A DNA stretch of 64,000 bases from Gracilaria gracilis (GCA_030374805.1 JARGSG010000243.1:124001-188000); one strand, 5' to 3'; shown: positions 20,800 to 31,388, numbered from the stretch's first letter. Numbers and translations are program-made. The notes: generated from the letters alone by a model not told the origin.

Positions 20800-21252
20800 A
20801 TGTCAGATTTTATTCAATCATATAATAATGATCCTTTTGTAGGTAATTTATCAACTCCTGTTAGTACTTCAACATTTACAAAAGGTTTACTAAATAATCT
20901 TCCTGCTTATAGAAGAGGCCTATCTCCTTTATTACGAGGTTTAGAAATAGGTATGGCTCACGGTTATTTTTTAGTCGGCCCCTTTGATAAATTGGGTCCT
21001 TTGAGAAATACAGATGTAGCTTTATTGTCAGGATTTTTGTCTTCTGTAGGCTTAATTATTATTTTAACTGTATGTTTATCAATGTATGGTAATGTTTCAT
21101 TTGATAAAAACTATTCAAAAGATATTTTACAAACACCAGAAGGGTGGGGACAATTTACTGCAGGGTTTTTAGTTGGAGCTGTCGGAGGTTCTGGTTTTGC
21201 TTATTTACTTTTAGCAAATATACCTATTTTGCAAAATCTTGGGTTAAGTTGA
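20800..21252 (+). CDS. psaL: photosystem I subunit XI
   Basis: PsaL is the PSI subunit needed for trimer formation and state transitions. The translation from ATG at 20800 begins [20 protein letters not shown] and contains [24 protein letters not shown] and [18 protein letters not shown], all diagnostic. Three membrane helices are visible. The frame is open to 20740, but CTGGAGA just before 20800 is a good ribosome-binding site for the ATG chosen. 150 residues. Confidence 0.96.
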   Translation: MSDFIQSYNNDPFVGNLSTPVSTSTFTKGLLNNLPAYRRGLSPLLRGLEIGMAHGYFLVGPFDKLGPLRNTDVALLSGFLSSVGLIIILTVCLSMYGNVSFDKNYSKDILQTPEGWGQFTAGFLVGAVGGSGFAYLLLANIPILQNLGLS

Positions 21253-21311
21253 GATATAAAACACAAAAAATAAATACTCCATAGTAAAATAACTGTACTA
21301 TTTATTTAATA

Positions 21312-21384
21312 AGCTAGTAAGGGGACTTGAACCCATAACCTGCTGATTACAAATCAGCTGCTCTACCAATTGAGCTATACTAGC
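21312..21384 (-). tRNA. trnT(ugu): tRNA-Thr (UGU)
   Basis: Acceptor GCTAGTA pairs with TACTAGC. The anticodon loop on the minus strand holds TGT (TTTGTAA) between CTGAT and ATCAG. The T arm and D arm are normal. It sits 59 bases after psaL, on the opposite strand. Confidence 0.95.
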
Positions 21385-21402
21385 AATTGAGTATTTTAAG
21401 AA

Positions 21403-21436
21403 GGTATTACAAAATGTTTTGTAATACCGTTTTTTT
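21403..21436 (+). terminator. intrinsic-type terminator
   Basis: A perfect 12-base inverted repeat (GGTATTACAAAA and its complement) with a 2-base gap is followed by G and seven T on the plus strand. It fits a rho-independent terminator for transcription from psaL, after trnT on the other strand. On the minus strand the same stem lies 8 bases past the stop of the 58-residue frame and could protect its 3' end. Confidence 0.7.
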
Positions 21437-21443
21437 ACGTTAT

Positions 21444-21620
21444 TTAATTATTTTCAGTATTATCTTTATCTTTAATTTCTATAGAATTTGAATTACAATC
21501 TATATAGTAATTAATTGTTTCATCAAAACAAGTAGATGACCAACCGATAGGTGTTTCTGATGATAAATCATCTACGATTGAATCATCATTTATATGATTA
21601 ATGTATTGCAGTGATTCCAT
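21444..21620 (-). CDS. small acidic protein, 58 residues, unknown
   Basis: A 58-residue acidic protein starting MESLQYINHINDDSIVDDLSS, with a central PIGWSSTCFDETINYYIDC and an acidic tail. It has no membrane segment. The ATG at 21620 follows GGGAGA, a good ribosome-binding site, and the frame fills the space between trnT and rpl28 on the same strand as rpl28 and trxA. It looks like a real conserved small gene, but I do not recognise it and assign no function. Confidence 0.55.
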   Translation of the reverse strand: MESLQYINHINDDSIVDDLSSETPIGWSSTCFDETINYYIDCNSNSIEIKDKDNTENN

Positions 21621-21731
21621 AATTGTTTCTCCCTTTACTCTCTAATTTAATAGCTTTATATATTATAAATTTTATCATAATTCATATTAATTGTCACTAC
21701 TTAGATTTAATTTTTTATAAAAAATATAAAT

Positions 21732-21926
21732 TTATATTTTAAATTTATACAAAGATTTTATTGCCTTTGTGCATATTTTGATCTTAATCCAACGTTTTTG
21801 CTTATGTGACCATATTTTTTTAGTTTGCAGATTAATATTTTGTACTTTTTTAGTTCTTACATGAGAATGTGAAATCTTATAACCATTATTTGATGTTTTA
21901 TATGTTAACATACATTTTTTGACCAT
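21732..21926 (-). CDS. rpl28: 50S ribosomal protein L28
   Basis: A 64-residue basic protein. The stretches NNGYKISHSHVRTKK and KIWSHKQKRWIKIKICTKAIKSL are typical of plastid and bacterial L28, with the conserved SHSH and the RW-K/R-I strand. The ATG at 21926 gives MVKKCMLTYK. It lies between the 58-residue frame and trxA, all on the minus strand, with short gaps that suggest one transcript. Confidence 0.92.
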   Translation of the reverse strand: MVKKCMLTYKTSNNGYKISHSHVRTKKVQNINLQTKKIWSHKQKRWIKIKICTKAIKSLYKFKI

Positions 21927-21974
21927 ATTGTTATTTTTAACTCCTTAATTGATTATCAATTATATGAATTATTA

Positions 21975-22310
21975 CTATTGATTAATACCTTTAATATATT
22001 TCTCTAAAGTGTTTGCAAGAGTTGATTTAGGAACAGCACCAATTACAGTATCAACTCTTTGACCTCCTACAAAAATCATCAGTGTAGGTATGCTTCTTAT
22101 ACCATACTCAGTAGCTGTACTGGGATTTTCATCTGTATTAAGTGTAACGACTTTCAATTTATCTTTATATTCATTAGCTATTTGATTTATAACTGGTGCA
22201 ACCATACGACATGGACCACACCAAGGAGCCCAAAAATCTACTAATACTGGACAACTTGATTTTATTACTTCTTCATGAAATGAAGTATCAATAACTTGTG
22301 GTACAGACAA
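21975..22310 (-). CDS. trxA: thioredoxin, TTG start
   Basis: A 111-residue m-type thioredoxin with the active site WCGPC at residues 30-34, DFWAPW before it and the cis-proline region RSIPTLMIF. It reduces regulatory disulfides of stromal enzymes and is fed by ferredoxin-thioredoxin reductase, whose catalytic subunit (ftrB) is also in this window. No ATG is in frame upstream. The start appears to be TTG at 22310, with AAGGAG (22322-22327) about nine bases before it. The TTG gives the expected N-terminus (SVPQVID). Confidence 0.95.
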   Translation of the reverse strand: MSVPQVIDTSFHEEVIKSSCPVLVDFWAPWCGPCRMVAPVINQIANEYKDKLKVVTLNTDENPSTATEYGIRSIPTLMIFVGGQRVDTVIGAVPKSTLANTLEKYIKGINQ

Positions 22311-22635
22311 TGTATTTATCTCCTTTATTTCTTACTGGAAAAATATTAGCATAAAAAATACTACATTTACTAATATTAATATTTGATTATATAGATTCTT
22401 TATATTGTGCATTTTTTGATATTAATAAAAATTATCATTACTATAAATAATTTTGCAATTATTTGATTCATATATAATGGTAGATTTATATATAAGGTTA
22501 ATCAAACATAATATAATAAGTATACGAATATTATGAAATGAAGTTAATATTAGAATATTGAACATATTTTTTATTCTAATATCCACTATTCAACCAAAAA
22601 CCTAATGATACTGCCTTAAATTCAAGGAGGAATAA
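22311..22635. promoter_or_regulatory. trxA/rbcL divergent spacer and rbcL leader
   Basis: A 325-base AT-rich spacer between the divergent trxA and rbcL. TATAAT at 22473-22478 is a possible -10 box for rbcL, but no convincing -35 box lies at the right distance. A 10-base inverted repeat (22547-22556 with 22573-22582) could fold in the rbcL leader. AAGGAGG at 22624-22630 is a strong ribosome-binding site for rbcL. I see no gene in it. Confidence 0.4.
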
Positions 22636-24102
<1,467 letters not shown>

Positions 24103-24217
24103 TGTATATCTATTATTTATCTTTTGATTAGCTTTATTTTCATAATATTTAATTTGAATGAAAATAAAATGTTAATTTTTTTAACAGACACAAAAATATT
24201 ATAAGGAGTTTTTAATA

Positions 24218-24634
24218 GTGAGATTAACACAAGGAACTTTCTCTTTCCTTCCAGACTTAACAGATGATCAAATTACTAAACAGATTGAATATGCAATTAA
24301 ACAAAATTGGTCTGTTAGTATTGAACATACTGAAGATCCGCATCCGCGTAATAACTATTGGGAATTATGGGGATTACCATTATTTGATATTCAAGATCCT
24401 GCAACAGTACTATTTGAAATCAATAGTTGTCGTAAACAGTATCCAAATTTATATATCAAATTTAATGCATTTGATAATACTAGAGGGACAGAAAGTTGTG
24501 TACTATCATTCATCATTAATAGGCCAGCATATGAACCGGGTTTTGAATTAGTCAGAACAGAAGATAATGGTAGAAATCAAAGATATAGTTTCCGTAGTTA
24601 TGCAACAGCTAAACCTGAAGGTTCTAGATATTAA
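24218..24634 (+). CDS. rbcS: Rubisco small subunit, GTG start
   Basis: Small subunit of form I Rubisco, 138 residues, plastid-encoded as in all red-lineage algae. MRLTQGTFSFLPDLTDDQI is the normal N-terminus and PRNNYWELWGLPLFD is conserved; the C-terminal extension NGRNQRYSFRSYATAKPEG is typical of the red type and forms a beta barrel over the central solvent channel. The start is GTG at 24218, preceded by AAGGAG at 24203-24208. The gap to rbcL is 115 bases. A strong stem-loop follows. Confidence 0.97.
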   Translation: MRLTQGTFSFLPDLTDDQITKQIEYAIKQNWSVSIEHTEDPHPRNNYWELWGLPLFDIQDPATVLFEINSCRKQYPNLYIKFNAFDNTRGTESCVLSFIINRPAYEPGFELVRTEDNGRNQRYSFRSYATAKPEGSRY

Positions 24635-24641
24635 TTTGAGT

Positions 24642-24690
24642 TAATAATATAAAAAGAGATTAACAGTGTTAATCTCTTTTTATATTATTA
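24642..24690. terminator. 23-base perfect stem-loop after rbcS
   Basis: A perfect inverted repeat of 23 bases (24642-24664 and 24668-24690) with a 3-base loop AGT lies between rbcS and cbbX. It ends in T-rich sequence. It could terminate most rbcLS transcripts before cbbX, lowering the activase level, or protect the 3' end of a processed rbcLS message. Confidence 0.7.
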
Positions 24691-24727
24691 CATATCGTAA
24701 TTAAATAATTTATAAAAAAACAAGCAT

Positions 24728-25603
24728 ATGATTGACAACACTTTAGTAAATTTACAAGAAGAATACAATAAAACTCAAATACAAGAAGTTTTAGATGAGT
24801 TACAACAAGAACTAGTAGGGCTGCAGCCAGTAAAAACAAGAATTAAAGAAATAGCTGCTTTATTGTTAGTTGATAGATTGAGAAATAACTTGGGATTAGT
24901 ATCTGGAAGTCCTGGACTACACATGTCTTTTACTGGAAGTCCTGGTACAGGTAAAACAACAGTAGCTATGAAAATGGCTGATATTCTACATAGATTAGAT
25001 TATATTCGTAGAGGCCATTTACTGACCGTAACTAGAGATGATCTCGTAGGTCAATATATCGGGCATACAGCTCCAAAAACTAAAGAAGTTCTTAAACAAG
25101 CTATGGGAGGTGTTCTATTTATTGATGAAGCTTATTATCTTTATAAACCAGATAATGAAAGAGATTATGGAGCAGAAGCTATAGAAATTTTACTACAGGT
25201 TATGGAAAATCAAAGAGATGATTTAGTAGTGATTTTTGCTGGCTACAAAGATAGAATGGATAAGTTCTACGAATCCAATCCAGGTCTATCATCAAGAGTC
25301 ACAAATCATGTAGATTTCCCAGATTATACAGCAGAAGAATTGCTGGCTATAGCTAAACTAATGCTAGAAGAGCAACAGTATCGTTTTGCTCCGGAAGCAG
25401 ATGAAGTTCTTTTAGAATATGCTGGAAGACGTATGAAACAACCCCACTTTGCTAATGCCCGTAGTATACGTAATGCAATTGATAGAGCTAGAATGAGACA
25501 AGCAAATAGAATTTTTATTAGTGGGGATAAAATTTTAACTAAAAATGATTTAGTAACAATTAAAGCAGAAGATATACTAAAAAGCCGCTTATTTACTCAG
25601 TAA
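24728..25603 (+). CDS. cbbX: CbbX, red-type Rubisco activase
   Basis: CbbX (cfxQ) is the AAA+ activase that remodels red-type Rubisco by pulling on the C-terminus of the large subunit. In this 291-residue protein, Walker A is GSPGTGKTT at residues 70-78 and Walker B is [12 protein letters not shown] near 130-141. [21 protein letters not shown] follows, with the sensor 1 and arginine-finger region. It lies after rbcS, beyond the strong stem-loop. A nuclear second isoform normally joins it in the ring. Confidence 0.96.
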   Translation: MIDNTLVNLQEEYNKTQIQEVLDELQQELVGLQPVKTRIKEIAALLLVDRLRNNLGLVSGSPGLHMSFTGSPGTGKTTVAMKMADILHRLDYIRRGHLLTVTRDDLVGQYIGHTAPKTKEVLKQAMGGVLFIDEAYYLYKPDNERDYGAEAIEILLQVMENQRDDLVVIFAGYKDRMDKFYESNPGLSSRVTNHVDFPDYTAEELLAIAKLMLEEQQYRFAPEADEVLLEYAGRRMKQPHFANARSIRNAIDRARMRQANRIFISGDKILTKNDLVTIKAEDILKSRLFTQ

Positions 25604-25677
25604 ATAATATATATTGATAATTTATTCAATTGACAAAGTATAACTTTTCATATACCATTAAACTTAATAGAGACTAC

Positions 25678-25748
25678 GGCGATATAGCCAAGTGGTAAGG
25701 CAGGGGATTGCAAATCCTTTATCCCCAGTTCAAATCTGGGTATCGCCT
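25678..25748 (+). tRNA. trnC(gca): tRNA-Cys (GCA)
   Basis: Acceptor GGCGATA pairs with TATCGCC. The anticodon GCA lies in a TTGCAAA loop closed by GGGGA and TCCTT-like arms, and the T arm is CCCAG-TTCAAAT-CTGGG. It is 75 bases after cbbX and 25 bases before trnL(uaa), on the same strand. Confidence 0.95.
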
Positions 25749-25773
25749 ACTCAATTAAAGATACAATATAATC

Positions 25774-25858
25774 GGGGATGTGGTGGAATGGTAGACACAA
25801 CAGACTTAAAATCTGTTGATTTTTAATAATCGTGAGGGTTCAAGTCCCTCCATCCCCA
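25774..25858 (+). tRNA. trnL(uaa): tRNA-Leu (UAA), intronless
   Basis: An 85-base class II tRNA. Acceptor GGGGATG pairs with CATCCCC, the anticodon loop is CTTAAAA with TAA between CAGA and TCTG, and a long variable arm follows. The group I intron found in cyanobacterial and green plastid trnL(uaa) is absent, as usual in red algae. Confidence 0.95.
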
Positions 25859-25905
25859 ATAGTATTAACATGATATTAATTATAAATAAATTTACAATAT
25901 TTCTT

Positions 25906-26133
25906 ATGTGTATATGTGTGAACTGTAGGCATGTTCATAACTGTTTTACTTATCGTCTAATTCAAAAACAACATAATTGCAGATATAATAAGAACATCAT
26001 TACTACTTATTTTATACCGAAAGAAACCTTAATTAATATTAATATTAATTATATTAATAAAAGTGTGTGTTTTGACTGGGATTTAACGGAATGTTTATCA
26101 TTTGTTGAAATTCCTGGTTATTGGATAAACTAA
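25906..26133 (+). CDS. ycf34: Ycf34, Fe-S cluster protein
   Basis: Ycf34 is a small plastid and cyanobacterial protein reported to bind an Fe-S cluster and to affect photosynthetic electron-transport gene expression. The start MCICVNCRHVHNCFTY has the four conserved cysteines, and the end FDWDLTECLSFVEIPGYW is typical. The frame is open further upstream, into trnL(uaa). The ATG at 25906 gives the family start MCICVNC and 75 residues; the ATG at 25870 is a less likely alternative. Confidence 0.9.
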   Translation: MCICVNCRHVHNCFTYRLIQKQHNCRYNKNIITTYFIPKETLINININYINKSVCFDWDLTECLSFVEIPGYWIN

Positions 26134-26172
26134 AAACATAGTTTATATTTCTTATGTGTTTTATTTATAGAC

Positions 26173-26700
26173 TTATGATAAAGAATAATTCTTTAACCTT
26201 GTTTTTAATACTTCTGTATTTACATTTGATGTTCTAATCAATGCAATTCTACCTGTACGAGCAATTTCAATAATACCATATTGTTTCAATAAATTTTCAA
26301 TAGCAACCATTTTCCCTGGATCACCTGTAACTTCTAAAATCAAATATTCATGAGCCATGTCGACAACTTTGGCTCTAAATATACGTGCAATTTCCAATAT
26401 ATAAGACCTATTTTCTAATAGAGCATGAATTTTTATCAAAACTAATTCTCTCTCTACAGAAGGTATATCTGTAATATTTTGAACTTTTAATATATTCACT
26501 AATTTATATAATTGTTTAGTTAATTGTTCTATTGTTCTATTATCACCATTTACTATCATAGTAATTCTGGAAATACCTGCCTTCTCTGCCGGGCCAACAG
26601 CAAGGCTCTCGATATTAAAGCCCCGTCTAGCAAATAACCCAGCAATTCTAGATAAAACTCCTGCTTCGTCTTCTACAAGAACAGACAAAGTATGTTTCAT
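26173..26700 (-). CDS. ilvH: acetolactate synthase small subunit
   Basis: Regulatory subunit of acetolactate synthase, the first common step of branched-chain amino-acid synthesis; it carries the feedback site for valine. The N-terminal ACT domain starts [21 protein letters not shown] and includes [16 protein letters not shown]. The C-terminal part has [15 protein letters not shown] and TGRIALIR. The 175-residue length is normal. The large subunit (ilvB) is not in the window. It converges with ycf34 and diverges from infC. Confidence 0.96.
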   Translation of the reverse strand: MKHTLSVLVEDEAGVLSRIAGLFARRGFNIESLAVGPAEKAGISRITMIVNGDNRTIEQLTKQLYKLVNILKVQNITDIPSVERELVLIKIHALLENRSYILEIARIFRAKVVDMAHEYLILEVTGDPGKMVAIENLLKQYGIIEIARTGRIALIRTSNVNTEVLKTRLKNYSLS

Positions 26701-26838
26701 AAATCATCTCCTAATTTTTAATAAGTGTTTATTACACTCAAATACATTGTTATTTCTAATTATCTATGTAATGTTATAATAATTTGCATATATTTCACAA
26801 CATTATTTATAAACTTACAAACAGGCAACTGACTATCT

Positions 26839-27387
26839 GTGTTAGATAAATCAAAAAAAGAAAGAAAAAGAAATGATATAGAACCATTAATAAATGCACA
26901 AATTAAGTATAGTCAAGTACGTTTAATTGATGTTTCTGGATCTCAATTAGGTATATACTCATCAAGTGAAGCTTTAAATATGGCATTTAATGCTGGTTTA
27001 GATTTAGTATTAATCAGCGAAAAATCTAATCCTCCTGTATGTCGTATAATAGATTATGGAAAGTATAAGTTTACTCAAGAAAAGAAAGCTAAAGAAGCGA
27101 AGAAAAAGCAGCATAATGTTACAATAAAAGAAGTGAAGATGAGGTACAAGATAGATGTACACGATTATAATGTACGTATTAATCAAGCATTACGTTTTCT
27201 ACAAGCTGGTGATAAAGTTAAAGCTAATGTAATATTCAGAGGTAGAGAAATTCAACATGCTAAATTAGCTATTGAATTATTAGATAAAATGTCAAAAGAT
27301 TTAAGTGATATAGCAGAGGTTCAACAACCTCCTGCAAAAGATGGTAAAAATATGATTATGATTTTATCACCTAAAAAAGTACAATAA
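26839..27387 (+). CDS. infC: translation initiation factor IF-3, GTG start
   Basis: IF-3 binds the small ribosomal subunit and checks the start codon. [26 protein letters not shown] opens the N-terminal domain, and [31 protein letters not shown] and FRGREIQH mark the C-terminal domain. An in-frame TGA lies just upstream at 26830, so the GTG at 26839 is the only suitable start. Non-ATG starts are common for infC because IF-3 regulates its own message in bacteria. 182 residues. Confidence 0.95.
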   Translation: MLDKSKKERKRNDIEPLINAQIKYSQVRLIDVSGSQLGIYSSSEALNMAFNAGLDLVLISEKSNPPVCRIIDYGKYKFTQEKKAKEAKKKQHNVTIKEVKMRYKIDVHDYNVRINQALRFLQAGDKVKANVIFRGREIQHAKLAIELLDKMSKDLSDIAEVQQPPAKDGKNMIMILSPKKVQ

Positions 27388-27468
27388 TAAATTGTATGTT
27401 TTCTACAATATAATTTATTTTGTATATACATATTCTGTTAAATAAATATTAATAAATAAGGATAAAAA

Positions 27469-28074
27469 ATGTCTCGTTATAGAGGACCTAAACTAAGGAT
27501 AGCTAGAAGATTAGGTGATTTACCTGGATTAACTAGAAAAACTTCTAAGAAACTTGCTCCCGCAGGTGAGCACGGTCAACAATCACGTAAACCTTCAGAA
27601 TATTCTTTAAGACTAGAAGAAAAGCAAAAACTACGATTTAATTATGGATTAAGTGAAAGACAACTTTCAAAATATATTAAAGCGGCTAAAAAAGTTCCTG
27701 GTTCAACTGGTTTAATATTACTGCAAATTTTAGAAATGAGGTTAGATAATATAATATTTCGTTTAGGGCTTGCACCAACTATTCCAGCTGCAAGACAATT
27801 GGTTAATCATGGCCATATTTTAGTAAATAAAAAAAGAGTATCCATATGTAGCTATCAGTGCAAACCAGGTGACAGGATTCAAACACAGGCGAAAAACTCA
27901 TCACAAAATTTAATAAAAAATTATTTAAATTTTCCTACTTTAGCAAGCATACCTAATCATTTAGAATTAGATACAAAAATGCTGAATGGAAAAGTTAATG
28001 CTATAGTAGAACGAGAATGGGTTGCTCTACAAATGAACGAACTTTTAGTTGTAGAATATTATTCGAGAAAATGA
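27469..28074 (+). CDS. rps4: 30S ribosomal protein S4
   Basis: Primary rRNA-binding protein of the small subunit, 201 residues. [22 protein letters not shown] is the family start. The S4 RNA-binding domain is seen as [33 protein letters not shown], and the end is VVEYYSRK, typical of plastid S4. TAAGGA lies upstream of the ATG. It follows infC on the same strand. Confidence 0.97.
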   Translation: MSRYRGPKLRIARRLGDLPGLTRKTSKKLAPAGEHGQQSRKPSEYSLRLEEKQKLRFNYGLSERQLSKYIKAAKKVPGSTGLILLQILEMRLDNIIFRLGLAPTIPAARQLVNHGHILVNKKRVSICSYQCKPGDRIQTQAKNSSQNLIKNYLNFPTLASIPNHLELDTKMLNGKVNAIVEREWVALQMNELLVVEYYSRK

Positions 28075-28154
28075 TATCTACAACGCAGTCAAGATAGTAA
28101 TTGCTATAATTAACTAAAATTTTAGATATTAAAAAAAATAATAAAAACAATTGC

Positions 28155-29489
28155 TTACCAATGTATAGGTTGTCTACTTGTTAATGACCAAATAATTCTC
28201 TGACTAAGTATTTTGAAACCCAAAAACTTATTAGAGAATATTCTTTTTATTTTACTTTGATTTTTAACAAATCTATAATGCTTTATAAAGTCATATGATT
28301 CTTTAGAAGGAATAAATAAAATATTTCCTGTCTTTATTTCATGATTATATTTATGTGTTCTAATTAAATCTTCAAGATTATATACAAAAACTTTAGGCTT
28401 ACTTGGTATTTTATAATCTTTATGGCAACGTTTAAATGCATGCCAAGCCTTTACTAAAGTTGCATAATCAGTAAATATAGCTTTATATTGAATCATACTC
28501 TTGTCTATATTAGATTTATAATTGTAATAGTAATTTAATAATTGTGTTGTATTCGTTTTTTTACTATATGCAAAAAAAGGTTCAATTATATATATAGGTT
28601 GCCCTTGAAAAAAATTTTTTCCATATTTCTGATCTTTATGAAATTTCAAATTGCGATAATATTTATACTTATATATTAGTTTAGATATTTCTTGAAGGTC
28701 AGGTATTAATCTAAATTGTAAATTTTTTACATTCATTTGCTTTAATTTATTGTAAGTATATAAATGACTCGAAAAAAGAGTTAATTTATTTGTGCTATTT
28801 GAATTGTTATATCTACTGTTTATATGGTTAGCATATTCTAAGGCATCTGTTGGATGTATAAAAAATAACCCATAGTAAAGAGGAAGAGGCTTATGATCAG
28901 TTACGAATGTACTATAATACCATTGATAGATCTTATCTATAAAATTAAGATTACCCGTATGATGCTCTGAAGAATCAGCTAATATTATCTGATTTAAATC
29001 ATTTTTTATAGTAAATAAAGGAAGAGGTTGATTTTGTAACTTATGTAAAAGTATTGATTCATCTTTATTTAATGGTAAACTGTTCGTCTCAAAGAATGAA
29101 AACATCGATTTTGTAGGTAAAGGAAAATGAAAGCCTTTTTTCCATACATAAGAAATGGATTTATTCTTACTTGAAGTAATGGGTTTAGAATTAACAGATG
29201 TTTCAATTCTGCCTGATAATAAAGCTCTGCTAAAATCAAGTAAAAATTTTTTTTGTTCATTTTTATAGATCAAAATACCTTCTAATTTTAATTGATCGAT
29301 ATATTTTTCTGATTGCATACTTGGAACAGATAAAAAAATTCTTTCTTGCCAATACTTATTAATTAATTTCCCTATAAATGGACGAGAAACTAATGATTTA
29401 TTCATTACAGGGAAATTAGCATCATAATTAGACGAAAAGACACTTTTGGCAAATAACAAAGAATATAAATGAAGATTAATGTGATACAT
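28155..29489 (-). CDS. conserved plastid protein with Tic22-like region
   Basis: A 444-residue protein. Around residues 150-300, PLPLFTIKNDLNQIILA, then GLFFIHPTDALEYANHI, and further on FRLIPDLQEISKLIY follow the pattern of Tic22-like proteins (PVF-, DA-, and F-IPD motifs). A second similar unit follows (FFQGQPIYIIEP ... IFTDYATLVKAWHAF ... KVFVYNLEDLI). Tic22 is an intermembrane-space chaperone of plastid import that works with the POTRA domains of Omp85/Toc75. The similarity is by pattern and not proven. It may be the gene called ycf80 in other red algae, but I am unsure. It is convergent with rps4. Confidence 0.6.
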   Translation of the reverse strand: MYHINLHLYSLLFAKSVFSSNYDANFPVMNKSLVSRPFIGKLINKYWQERIFLSVPSMQSEKYIDQLKLEGILIYKNEQKKFLLDFSRALLSGRIETSVNSKPITSSKNKSISYVWKKGFHFPLPTKSMFSFFETNSLPLNKDESILLHKLQNQPLPLFTIKNDLNQIILADSSEHHTGNLNFIDKIYQWYYSTFVTDHKPLPLYYGLFFIHPTDALEYANHINSRYNNSNSTNKLTLFSSHLYTYNKLKQMNVKNLQFRLIPDLQEISKLIYKYKYYRNLKFHKDQKYGKNFFQGQPIYIIEPFFAYSKKTNTTQLLNYYYNYKSNIDKSMIQYKAIFTDYATLVKAWHAFKRCHKDYKIPSKPKVFVYNLEDLIRTHKYNHEIKTGNILFIPSKESYDFIKHYRFVKNQSKIKRIFSNKFLGFKILSQRIIWSLTSRQPIHW

Positions 29490-29702
29490 AATTGAAAGGT
29501 GAATTAGATATAGATGTAAAAATCATATATTGAATTACGAAATAAAGATTAAATTTATGTCATAATTGCATACATACTCATTAATAATAAACAACACAAG
29601 GGAATATCATGATTAAATTTAGAATATAATAGAGAACCTATATAACAGTTCTTTCATTCGATAAAATTAACACATAATTTCGTATTTAGTTAAAAATAAT
29701 TA

Positions 29703-30104
29703 TGGAACTGGTGGGAATTGAACCCACGTCCATAATAATACATTATATATAGCTTAATTACATTACTAATTTTGAGATCAGTAAATATAATTTAAGGCAG
29801 ATATGATTTGATTTTATAACAATTTATTACTTATCTTATGTATTAATGTCTTAATTAGGATTAACTAAAGAGCAACCTATTTTAATATATCAAATCAATG
29901 TAAAGGTTTACATTATATTGAATTCTAGTAAAAGTGTGTGATTATAAGACTGTCATTTCATAAAACAAATGTTAGGAATTTAAGCACAAACTAATTGTCT
30001 AGATAAAGTTAATATGTTATTTTTAGCATTTATTGTTAATACTAATAAAGCTTATATTTATGACGTAACATATAATGTATTATATGTAGAAACCTTACAG
30101 CCCC
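29703..30104 (-). ncRNA. ssrA: tmRNA (one-piece)
   Basis: The minus strand starts GGGGCTGTAAGGTTTCTAC and ends GGTTCAATTCCCACCAGTTCCA, the two halves of the tRNA-like end; the acceptor GGGGCTG pairs with CAGTTCC with two G-U pairs. The message part at 30027-29980 reads AKNNILTLSRQLVCA and then a stop, close to tags of other red algal plastid tmRNAs. The RNA rescues stalled ribosomes and tags the product for Clp degradation. It is 402 nucleotides without CCA. The 213 bases before it and the 194 bases after it hold no gene I can see. Confidence 0.93.
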
Positions 30105-30298
30105 TTTTTTTTTATTTAACACAATTATAGATAAATATTAATATTGTACATCATATAACACTAAAATAAAAATTTTCTATATTTTTTCCTTAGATTGAAT
30201 TAATGAATTATAATTATGTTCAATTTCAATTCTTATGCAATCATTACATCTAATCTAACTTAATAGGTAAATAAAATATTAATTTATATAAATTCATA

Positions 30299-30371
30299 TG
30301 AGCATGGAAGGAATTGAACCCTCGACTTTCAGAATCGGAATCTGACACTCTATCCGCTGAGTTACACGCCC
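30299..30371 (-). tRNA. trnR(ccg): tRNA-Arg (CCG)
   Basis: On the minus strand the acceptor GGGCGTG pairs with CATGCTC through two G-U pairs. The anticodon stem TCAGA/TCTGA closes the loop TTCCGAT, with CCG. T arm CGAGG-GTTCAAT-TCCTT-like. This isoacceptor is kept in red algal plastids. Confidence 0.88.
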
Positions 30372-30475
30372 TATTTTTGTATTATAAATAGTATCACAAA
30401 ATATAAATTATAGAAATAACCAAGAGATACATGATTTCTCAAGGTAAAATATATAAGTTTTTATACTAAATTACT

Positions 30476-30739
30476 TTAACTCTGAATATAAGCTTGAGAT
30501 AAAAGTAAACATAAATTAGCTTTATATAATTCTATAGATATATATTGTATATGTTGTATAGAAAATAAGTTTATATAATTATGTTGGCTAATTAAGTGAT
30601 TAATTAAGCTATAATTATCTGCTGTAAAGCAAATAGGGTAATCACGAATAGGACAATTTGTTTTTGGAAAGCAACAACAAATAATTTTATAATTATCGAC
30701 TACTTTAATTAAGCAATAATAAGAATCCATTAAATACAT
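30476..30739 (-). CDS. hypothetical protein, 87 residues
   Basis: A small frame with two possible ATG starts (30739 and 30730). The protein is cysteine-rich near the start (MDSYYCLIKVVDNYKIICC), followed by FPKTNCPIRDYP. The end IELYKANLCLLLSQAYIQS has the look of an amphipathic helix found at the end of some cyanobacterial conserved proteins. Neither a known family nor a function can be given with confidence. It diverges from apcF, with 139 bases between them. Confidence 0.5.
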   Translation of the reverse strand: MYLMDSYYCLIKVVDNYKIICCCFPKTNCPIRDYPICFTADNYSLINHLISQHNYINLFSIQHIQYISIELYKANLCLLLSQAYIQS

Positions 30740-30878
30740 AATTATTTTTATTTTTGTTAGATTTTAATTGTACTATGTATTTTAAATTTCTAATTGATAA
30801 ATAGTAATACAATATATCAAAATAATCAAAATCAATTATAATGTTTATGTTAGTTCAACTTGATAGGAGATATAAGTA

Positions 30879-31388
30879 ATGCAAGATGCTATTACTACAA
30901 TTTTAAATCGATATGATTTAACAGGAAAGTATTTAGACAAAATAGCAATAGAAGAATTGAATAACTATTTTATAACAGCCTCAAACCGCATTAAAGCAAC
31001 AGAAATTATTAATTGTCAGGCTGCTAAAATAGTTAAAGAAGCTGCTACACGTTTATACGAAGAACAGCCAGAACTTTTAAGACCTGGTGGAAATTCTTAT
31101 ACAACTAGAAGATATGCTGCTTGCTTACGTGACATCGAGTACTATTTAAGATATGCAAGTTATGCACTAATTGCTGCCAATAATAATATCTTAAAAGAAA
31201 GAGTATTAGATGGGCTACGAGATGTATATAATTCGTTAAGCGTACCTATTGCACCTACTGTTAGAAGTATTCAACTTTTACAAGAGGTTATAGAAGAAGA
31301 AATAAAATCGCGAAATATTGATGCCATAAAATGGATTGCTGAACCATTTCAATATATGATTAAAAATTTGAGTGAGCAGGATCTATAG
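30879..31388 (+). CDS. apcF: allophycocyanin beta-18 subunit
   Basis: ApcF is a minor beta-type core subunit that sits with the ApcE domain near the terminal emitter and helps pass energy to PSII. The 169-residue protein starts MQDAITTILNRYDLTGKYLD; the bilin-binding cysteine is C82 in YAACLRDIEYYLRYASYAL. SLSVPIAPTVRSIQLL and the extended C-terminus distinguish it from ApcB. AGGAGA lies before the ATG. Confidence 0.94.
   Translation: MQDAITTILNRYDLTGKYLDKIAIEELNNYFITASNRIKATEIINCQAAKIVKEAATRLYEEQPELLRPGGNSYTTRRYAACLRDIEYYLRYASYALIAANNNILKERVLDGLRDVYNSLSVPIAPTVRSIQLLQEVIEEEIKSRNIDAIKWIAEPFQYMIKNLSEQDL

Noticed and set aside
24264..24551. Alternative frame inside rbcS
   Set aside because: It lies wholly inside rbcS in another frame; long open frames are common by chance here because of biased codon use.
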